DNA of 64,000 nucleotides from Sesamia nonagrioides (Eukaryota > Arthropoda > Insecta > Lepidoptera > Noctuidae): assembly GCA_017933935.1 (NCBI GenBank), contig JADWQK010000160.1:558001-622000 (forward strand), written 5' to 3'. The translations under genes and the position numbers were made by a program. Below the pieces are notes generated by a model. The model was not told where the DNA came from. It worked only from the letters and a program-made list of their open reading frames with translations, and did no database searches. Shown piece by piece: positions 57,226-64,000 of the stretch (position 1 is the stretch's first letter; every line of letters starts with the position of its first letter).

Positions 57226-58472
57226 TCCAAACACACGTCTTTTGTGGCTTATCCAAAAGTCCACTCGATTATTGAGGCAGAGCTTCGACAATCCGATTTA
57301 ATTTGAAACCTTTTTTCAAGGTAATAGTCTCGCATGGCTACATAAAAATACTTCCTATCTTTATCCCTTACTCGTTTTTTCGTCATTTTGAACACCCATG
57401 GGCACGAAAGGGTCGCCTATTTGCAATATTAGGGGTTAATAAACTCTCGTGGTAAGATTAATAAGAAGCGGTCTGTGTTTTCTGCCAATCCTATAGGGAA
57501 ATGGCGTTATCGTTTCTGACTCTATACTCTACTGACTCTGTCTACTCTTTCTCTACTGTTATTTGTAAATTACTGCTCGTTTCATATAGAAATACGAACT
57601 ATTTTATTAATAGCATTCCGAGGTAGAAATGCTTTTCATTTAACAATGTACGGACGACAACAGGTCTTGAGCTACCCGTAACTGTCTAATATTCCTAAGC
57701 TTGATGTGCTGTCATCTGTACAACTTTGCTAGTAGGTCTGACTGTTTAGGGTGCACTAGACGTTCGTCGTTCATAGGCCCCGAGTGGTACCGGGCTTAGA
57801 ATAGTACCGTAAGTAGTGTGTGTCGTAAGAGGCGACTAAGGGATCCCTCACCAGGGAAGCCTGTGGAATATTAAAATGCGATCCCCAACCTGCCGGTCAA
57901 GGGTAGGAATAATGTCGATATTTATTTCATTAATAGCGTATGATGACTGTTTTGTATTCTGGAAAGCAATTGTTTACCATTCCTATATGGTCGCCGTAAG
58001 GCAATTTAACAAAAACGTACCTAACCATCTGTTTTTTCTGACCACCCACACTCATCGCCACATAATACATCTCAAAATAAACATAAACTCTCAACAATAA
58101 GATTCATTTTTCAATACATTCATCCCATCACCCTCCCGGATATTGAAATTGATACCTAAAACCGTAGATAGGGAACCCTTTGTAATGTTGCAGTTTTTTA
58201 ATCATAGGGTTCCATTGTTCAAGGTGATCAAGCGTTATTTATTGCTAAGGGGTTCTTTTCAACCCTCAATTTCAACCTGTTAAAATGGGGTTGTTTGTAA
58301 AACCGGATACGCAAATATTTTGATATGGACTTTGTCGTTGAAAGGGTTAACTTTGATGAGATGATGAAGTTATAAATGACAGAATTTACATAACAGTGTC
58401 TTGTGGTGTGGACGTAAAAAAACCACTACCTACCTACATTGATTTTCGAATTAATAGTTGAATGGTCACATT
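57226..58472. other. Noncoding stretch
   Basis: Only the weak repeat at 57780-57910. No coding signal recognised. Confidence 0.45.
57780..57910. repeat. Probable dispersed repeat fragment
   Basis: gtgtgtcgtaagaggcgact and gatccccaacctgccggtca look like recurring lepidopteran LINE-associated sequence. There is no second copy in this window, so this is a weak call. Confidence 0.35.
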
Positions 58473-58590
58473 TTTATTTATAATTATAAACCAGTGCTTG
58501 ACTGCAATCCCGCTTGATGGTAAAGCGTGCTAGTTTATTAAGAGCCTATTCACTCAAAAAACTAAATGAATAGAAAGGAAAACTTCAGTT
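58473..58590 (-). repeat. LINE-J/Repeat D tail, left arm of an inverted pair
   Basis: aattataaaccagtgcttga to ctattcactcaaaaaactaa; the inverted partner is at 58855-58965. Confidence 0.72.
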
Positions 58591-58597
58591 AAATAAA

Positions 58598-58845
58598 TAT
58601 ATGTATATACGGACAAATCACACAGATTGAGCTAGCCCTAAAGTAAGCTCGAGACTTGTGTTATGGGACAGTAACTCAAGGATACTATATTTATAATAGA
58701 TACTTATAATAGATAAACATCCAAGACCCAGGCCAATCAGGAAAAGATCGTTTTTCATCATGCCCTGGCCGGGGATCGAACCCGAGGCCTCCACGTCGCA
58801 GGCAGGCGTGTTGACCGCTGCGACACGGAGGACGACAACATTTGG
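58598..58845 (-). mobile_element. SINE-C, tRNA-derived
   Basis: The minus strand reads tccgtgtcgcagcggtcaac (A-box region), then ctcgggttcgatccccggcc (B box) and an AT-rich body ending near 58598. The plus-strand frames across it are not genes. It sits between two inverted LINE tails. Confidence 0.75.
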
Positions 58846-58854
58846 TATTAACAT

Positions 58855-59165
58855 TGCATATCACCTCGTTCAACTGCCGTCTTCCCTCCTATTCACTCAG
58901 TTTTTTTTTTTAGTGAATAGGCTTAATATAATAAACTAGCGCGCTTTACCTTTTTTTTTTTTTTACTTATAAACCAGCCCACCTATTCACTCCTACCACT
59001 CCCCTCCCACTCCTCCTGCCTATTCACTCTAGCCTTGAAGACACTCAAATTGTAGTCCGACGGAAACACCGCCGCTGGCAAATTGCGATCCCTCGACCTT
59101 CAACGATTGTATCACTGCTTACCATCAGGCGGGATTGCGTTCAAGCACTTGTTTATAATTAAAAG
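58855..59165 (+). repeat. LINE tail fragments, mixed orientation
   Basis: ctcgttcaactgccgtcttc and gtgaataggcttaatataat (plus), then a reversed LINE-J piece (59017-59090, ctattcactctagccttgaa), then a plus tail (59099-59165). A pile-up of broken copies. Confidence 0.65.
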
Positions 59166-59388
59166 TACATAATATAGATTTGTACTTTTATTACAAAATC
59201 TACCTTAAAAGCAACCTTTTTAACTCCTGTCTAATGCTATCGCGGATGATGTATGTAAGTGCTTAGAAAGTAACCATTTCAAATTCTCATCCATATCCGA
59301 TTGATTTTACGACCTCATTAACATTGGTTAGTGACTGTTAGTGTTATCGAGAAAAACTTAGTGAGTCATCCGCCTTTATTGTATTTTT

Positions 59389-59690
59389 ATGATGATGAGA
59401 ACTTTACATAACATCACGCCTGAAATCCTCGAAGGGATACACAGCAACCTCCGCGAGAATTTTCAAAGTGATTGGTCTAAAATATTAGACAAAGGCAAGG
59501 TTCTCGACTGGCGACCACGCACCGGAAGACGTAGCGTGGGTAGGCCCCCGACAAGGTGGACCGACGACCTGGTGAAGGTCGCGGGAAACCGCTGGATGCG
59601 GGAGGCGCGGGATCGGTCGTCGTGGAGAACCTTGGGGGAGGCCTATGTCCGGCAGTGGACGTCTTTCGGCTAAAATGATGATGATGATGA
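59389..59690 (+). pseudogene. RTE-type LINE C-terminus with (GAT)n tail
   Basis: DWRPRTGRRSVGRPPTRW, then TDDLVKVAGNRWMREA and EAYVRQWTSFG, stop at 59671, followed by aaatgatgatgatgatgag. The first 30 codons (MMMRTLHNITPEIL...) are not recognised and may be flanking sequence. Confidence 0.85.
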
Positions 59691-59697
59691 GACAAAG

Positions 59698-59991
59698 TCA
59701 AAGTAAGTCGTGGTGGACTAGTGGTTAAAACACCAGCCTCTCAAGTATGAGTGTGCAGGTTCGATTCCAGGTCAGGCAAGTACCAATGTAGCTTTTCTAA
59801 AGTTATATGTACTTTCTAAGTATATCTTGGACACCAATGACTGAAGGTGAAGGAAAACATCTTCAGGAATCCTGGACTTTGAGTCTGAAATCGCCAACCC
59901 GCATTGAGCAAGCGTGGTGATTACGCTCAATCCTTCTCTGTATGAGAGGAGACCTGTGCCCAGCCGTGGGACAATAAAAGGTTGATGATGT
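59698..59991 (+). mobile_element. SINE-B, full length with target duplication
   Basis: Head cgtggtggactagtggttaa (A box), ggttcgattccaggtcaggc (B box), body and ggttgatgatg tail. Flanked by a 10-bp duplication tgagacaaag (59688-59697 and 59992-60001). Inserted directly behind the RTE LINE tail. Confidence 0.9.
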
Positions 59992-60072
59992 TGAGACAAA
60001 GATTTATGATTAGAAGTGATTAGACTGACAAGAAGAAGTATAAAAATGTATAATTTTATTAAGTACCTATAG

Positions 60073-60278
60073 TCTATAACTAATATATAAAGCTGAAGAG
60101 TTTATTTTTTTGTATGAACGCGCTAATCTCAGGAACTATGGGTCTGATTTGAAAAAATCTTTTTGCACTGGATAGCCCATTAGTCCAGGAAGTATTTAGG
60201 CTATATAACATCACGCTGCGACCAATAGGAGCGGAGCATAACTAACTCCACGCGAGCGATGTCGCTGGCGGCCGCTAG
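60073..60278 (+). mobile_element. Non-autonomous Helitron, family H2
   Basis: TC start (tctataactaatatataaag), ctgcgaccaataggagcgga and CTAG end. Confidence 0.82.
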
Positions 60279-60302
60279 TTTTGTAATAAAAGAAAAAATC
60301 TT

Positions 60303-60567
60303 GTGCTTTTAATTATAAAATAGTGCTTGACCGCAATTTCGCCTGATGTAAGCAGTGATACAATCGTTAATGGTAAAGCACGCTAAGTTATTAAGTCTAT
60401 TCACTCAAAAAAAAACTAAGTGAATAGGAAGGAAGACGGCAGTTGAGTAAAGTCTAAAGTCATGTCTGTCAACAGACAGCTGTGCTGCTGGGGAGTTTGT
60501 TCCGCCACTTCTTCTTCCCAGCGAAAGCACTAGGAAGTGTCGATGGGTGGGCGTTTTGGGGGACTGT
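60303..60567 (-). repeat. Repeat D tail joined to a Jockey-like upstream segment
   Basis: The left part is the Repeat D tail. The right part (60470-60567) reads on the minus strand RQSPKTPTHRHFLVLSLG and is the inverted counterpart of 5212-5302. Confidence 0.72.
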
Positions 60568-60574
60568 CTATGTA

Positions 60575-60617
60575 TAACTAACTCCAAGCGAACAAAGTCG
60601 CTGGCTGTGGCTAGTAA
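60575..60617 (+). mobile_element. Helitron 3' end fragment
   Basis: taactaactccaagcgaaca, then aagtcgctggctgtggctag. Only the end is recognisable. Confidence 0.5.
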
Positions 60618-61059
60618 TAATATAAATGTGTTTGTATGTATGTTTGTTACTCTAAACTACTGAATGGATTTGATTGAAGTTTAACACACAGATGGTTTAT
60701 AGCTAGGATAAGCTTTGCTGTTAAAACGTGAAAAAAAAAATAGAAACAGTATTTCCTAGGGATTACCCGTACGTTCTATTAAATGTAGGGAATAAGTGAT
60801 TATATTTACGTTTTCTTGTTTGATCTAATGTCATTCATAATCATGAGTATAATGAGTCCGGGTTATCCATTCATTTCCGGACACCCATACCGAAACTCAG
60901 AGTAAACTTGCGCTTCACTCTGTCAAAATACATTTTCAAGCGATTTTTACACGATTTTTGCTTGAAATCATATTTAGTGTGGTTTTTAACCGTAGCATTA
61001 ATTTACGATAACTTTCGTATTCGTATCCTATCCTAAGGTGTTCAGCTATCTCTTGAGAG

Positions 61060-61268
61060 ATGTCAGCACAACGTGTCAGGATCTACGAAGACCGATACCT
61101 CCTGGGTCAGGGTTGCGCGTTGGTTAAAAAAGAAACCGTGACCCTGGTCGTCGCACAGGCAAGTGAAGAAACACGGGTGGGTTTTAGTCAGTAAACGCCT
61201 GACACGCCCTTCCACTCCGCTCAGAGCGGGAGAAGTCATTTGATGATTTTCCATCCCCTAAAGCAAAT
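61060..61268 (+). repeat. Dispersed Repeat E, longest copy
   Basis: cgtgaccctggtcgtcgcac, tgggttttagtcagtaaacg, then ctcagagcgggagaagtcat and ttgatgattttcc. No coding potential recognised. The foldback element begins just after it. Confidence 0.55.
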
Positions 61269-61278
61269 AAAAGGTCTT

Positions 61279-61463
61279 CAGGGCCTGTAGCCAAAGTAAC
61301 ATCGCTTCATAGCGAAGCGAAATCGAATACCAAACCAACCAATGGCGGGAACTATTGACTACGTGATTTATTGCGTCGCGTGGTCAATCGTTCCCGCCAT
61401 TGGTTGGTTTGGTATTCGATTTCGCTTCGCTATGAAGCGATGTTACTTTGTCTACAGGCCCTG
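61279..61463. repeat. Long foldback element: two 82-bp arms, 21-bp loop
   Basis: Arms 61279-61360 and 61382-61463 are reverse complements with three mismatches. Termini cagggcctgtag. A smaller palindrome cgcttcatagcgaagcg lies within each arm. No target duplication is visible. MITE-like, class unknown. Confidence 0.9.
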
Positions 61464-62539
61464 GTATATTATCTGGATAGCTTTGGATTCGACAGTTATC
61501 AAAATTATGACGATTTGCTTATCAAAGCAAAGAAAAAATTAAAACACTGCCAGCGTTTATTTCTAAAAGATCGAAACTATACATACCATGAGATATATAT
61601 ACTACTATGTAAAGTGGTTTTGTGGCAGATATAGTTCGTAAAACCAGTTTCTATTTAAAACTCCATAACTAAAACTGATACTTGGTATAACATGAAAGTT
61701 TTAAAACGCAGCTTCTAAAATCTTTTATATGTACTTAAAAAAAAAGATAAAAAAAATTAGAATTTAAAAATTTTGCTTTAAGACAAACAAGGAATCGCTA
61801 CTGTAAATAATATTCATCTATAGATACAATTGCGAACGATACGATAATTACTCATAGAACCACGCAGAACTGCTTTGTGTGTATGTACTTTACGAATGTG
61901 TGTGTAACTGTGTACGTAAAACTTTCGTATGTCTGTGTAAATAACTGATCAACGCACATGTAGTGCAGTTTTAGAAGATTTTGGATCTTAAGATTTCTGA
62001 TCGTAAGAATTTGTTAAGTCTGTTGTATTAATCATAGTAATTGTTTTGAAAGAGAGTAAGTTGTAATTATCTTATTGAAATTAATTTTAAGGAAAGTAAA
62101 TTCAAACGTAAATTAATCAAAGTAAATAACGTCGTACAATCTGAACGTTAATTGAAAATCGCACGATGTTTCCGAATATAATTAAAATTACAAAAACATG
62201 AAACATTTCCCCTCCCTACGTCCTACAAAAAACACCAGGGAGAAATTAAAAGATTATTTCTGCAGCCATTTTGTTTTTATGTGTGACGATTGTTCAACAT
62301 TTTAAAATAGCATGAAATTGAATTTGAACTCTCTCTCGCCTTTCTGAATTCGTTTTAAATATGATCAACAATTTTCGTAGCAAGTTGTGGCCGTGCGAAA
62401 GCTTTGACTAAAATCTTGCTTGTGATTTATATAATACGGGGTTCGCTAGTGCTGTCTGATACGTGCTGTTGATGTCGCGTGTTTGCTAATAAGATTGAAA
62501 TATGTGTTTGTCGGTGATAAAAATGCCAAATATAGCTTA
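61464..62539. other. Noncoding stretch right of the foldback element
   Basis: An 87-codon plus frame starts in the foldback loop at 61371 and runs to 61634. It partly reads the hairpin arm and shows no domain. Nothing else recognised. Confidence 0.45.
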
Positions 62540-62738
62540 CTAGCGGCCGCCAGCGACTTTTAAACGTTCGCGTGGAGTTAGTTATGCTCCGCTCCTATTG
62601 GTCGCAGCATGATGTTATATAGCCTAAAACCTTCCTGGATTAATGGGCTATCCAACCTAAAAAGAATTTTTCAAATCGGACCAGTAGTTTCTGAGATTAA
62701 AACAAATAGAACTCTTCAGCTTTATATATTAGTATAGA
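62540..62738 (-). mobile_element. Non-autonomous Helitron, family H2
   Basis: ctagcggccgccagcgactt at the left, tatattagtataga at the right, with a small insert (ttaaacg) near the left end. Confidence 0.85.
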
Positions 62739-62775
62739 TTTGTCACTGTAAAAGATACTGATCCGAAAGAAGTAT

Positions 62776-63141
62776 CTACGTTAAATACCTAAGTACGTTA
62801 GATTTTAATACCTTTCCCAGGAGTGGGATAATGATAGGTGTACAAAAAGTTTCCGCCGTTTTAACATGTGGACGAATATTATCACGTAGGAGAACAATTT
62901 TGTCATATCTGGAGTAGTAATTTGCGCGTTTTTCCTTTTCCTCTAATAATGCTTTCAATTCCGTGCCTTTGTACGATTTCGTCCTCCCACGACGTTCTTT
63001 GTCTTCACAGTTTCTAAACTTTTGAAACCATCCACGACAACTTCTCTCTCTAAAGCAGCTTTACCATAAGCTTCTATAAGCAATCGATGGGCCTCAGCTG
63101 CAGTTTTATTCAAATTAAAGAAGTAACCAGCATACGGCATT
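62776..63141 (-). pseudogene. mariner transposase, internally deleted
   Basis: Minus strand: MPYAGYFFNLNKTAAEAH and LLIEAYGKAALERE match the mariner N-terminal helix-turn-helix. After a frame change come SRYDKIVLLRDNIRPHV, the second catalytic Asp region (family: HDNARPH). The part between, including the first catalytic Asp, is missing. The 5' end abuts LINE-J at about 63141. Confidence 0.78.
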
Positions 63142-64000
63142 TCCGCTGGCCTGACTGGCTGGGTAAAAGACTTCCTGACTGAACGGTCCCTCCGAGTTGT
63201 TGTCGACGGATGCTCATCGGAGCCCATGTCGACCAATGCCGGTGTTCCTCAGGAGTCTGTTCTCTCTGCAACTCTGTTCCTGCTGCATATTAACGATCTG
63301 CTGATGCCTGGCATCTATGGGTATGCAGATGACAGCACAGTTGTGGAGAGATACCTGCCGGAAGCTCGGGCTAGTAAGGAATCAATTCGGTCCGAAAGAG
63401 AGGCTATGGTAGAGCGTACGAGTGCTGCACTACAGGCAGTCTCCGAATGGGGCAAAGCCAATCTTGTAGCATTCAATGCCGCCAAAACACAGGCGTGTCT
63501 TTTCACCGCCAAAAGGAGCCCGTTCACCTTGGCTCCTACTTTTCAGAATGTATCCTTGGAGTGCACCTTCAGAATGTATCCTTGGAGTGCACCGACCGCC
63601 TTCAGCTTTTGGGAGTTGAGATTTCCTCGAACCTAAACTTTGGGCGGTTCATTGAGTCCAAGGCCAAGGTGGCTGCTAGAAAACTTGGCGTCATCGCGAA
63701 GGTCCGGCGGTACTTCACACCGGGGCAGCTTCTAATGTTGTACAAAGCACAGGTCCGTTCGTGTGTGGAGTACTGCAGCCACATTTGGGCTGGTGCTGCG
63801 AAATGTCACCTGGCTACTTTGGATTCAGTGGAGAGGCGTGCGAAGAGGCTAATTGGTGACCCTGATTTAACTCGAGACGGTCTCCAAAACCTAGAGCACA
63901 GGTGTAGAGTAGCCAGCCTTTCGATGTTCTATAGGATGGTTTTTGGGGAGTGTGCGAGGGAATTGCATGATTTAATTCCCCCATCTCCGTTCCACCATCG
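63142..64000 (+). pseudogene. LINE-J reverse transcriptase fragment, runs off the window
   Basis: Starts inside the RT domain next to a mariner remnant: WVKDFLTERSLRVVVDG, then AGVPQESVLSATLFLLHIND (RT motif), YGYADDSTVV (YADD catalytic box near 63319) and WGKANLVAFNAAKTQ. A 26-bp tandem duplication (63542-63567 and 63568-63593) shifts the frame. After it the sequence reads LLGVEISSNLNF, then LLMLYKAQVRSCVEYCSH to the window end. Family: Jockey-type non-LTR element. Not functional. Confidence 0.88.

Overview
The window looks like lepidopteran (moth or butterfly) nuclear DNA. It is AT-rich, has no operons, and carries repeats typical of that order: short Helitrons ending in CTAG, tRNA-headed SINEs with (GAT)n or (CAT)n tails, Jockey, RTE and R1 type LINE 3' ends, hAT and mariner remnants, and a Ty3/Gypsy element. 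The only host coding sequence I can support is one internal exon at 18331-18472 (+), read as Enhancer of polycomb, E(Pc). If that is right, much of the window is probably large, transposon-filled intron of that gene, although neither neighbouring exon was found. Family labels such as SINE-A, SINE-B, LINE-J, Repeat D and THAP-MITE are my own.

Left third (1-18 kb): sparse Helitrons and SINE fragments, then a nested composite. A hAT-like element (12618-16437) is bounded by 8-bp target duplications. It contains a decayed RTE-type LINE, a GC-rich block with a perfect hairpin, and a THAP-MITE that itself contains a Helitron. Just downstream, a SINE-A copy sits inside a second Helitron. The E(Pc) exon follows.

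Middle (20-40 kb): more SINE and LINE fragments; a hAT element (27979-29853) with an 8-bp target duplication, N- and C-terminal transposase remnants and a nested MITE; and a young Ty3/Gypsy element (35006-39186). The two 612-bp LTRs of the Gypsy element appear identical. Its single intact 975-codon frame joins Gag and a complete-looking DD35E integrase, with no protease, reverse transcriptase or RNase H.

Right (40-53 kb): a direct tandem duplication of about 6 kb (40547-46326 and 46328-52548). Old SINEs, a Helitron and LINE pieces are shared by both copies. A 5'-truncated R1-clade LINE is found only in copy 2 and a CR1-like LINE 3' end only in copy 1, so each copy shows the other's empty site. 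A diverged third piece of the unit lies at 53018-53230.

Far right (53-64 kb): LINE-J, RTE, SINE and Helitron copies, an 82-bp-arm hairpin at 61279-61463, a deleted mariner, and a LINE-J reverse-transcriptase fragment that runs off the window end. Apart from the exon, nearly everything recognisable is mobile-element history. No CRISPR array, rRNA gene or functional tRNA gene was seen.
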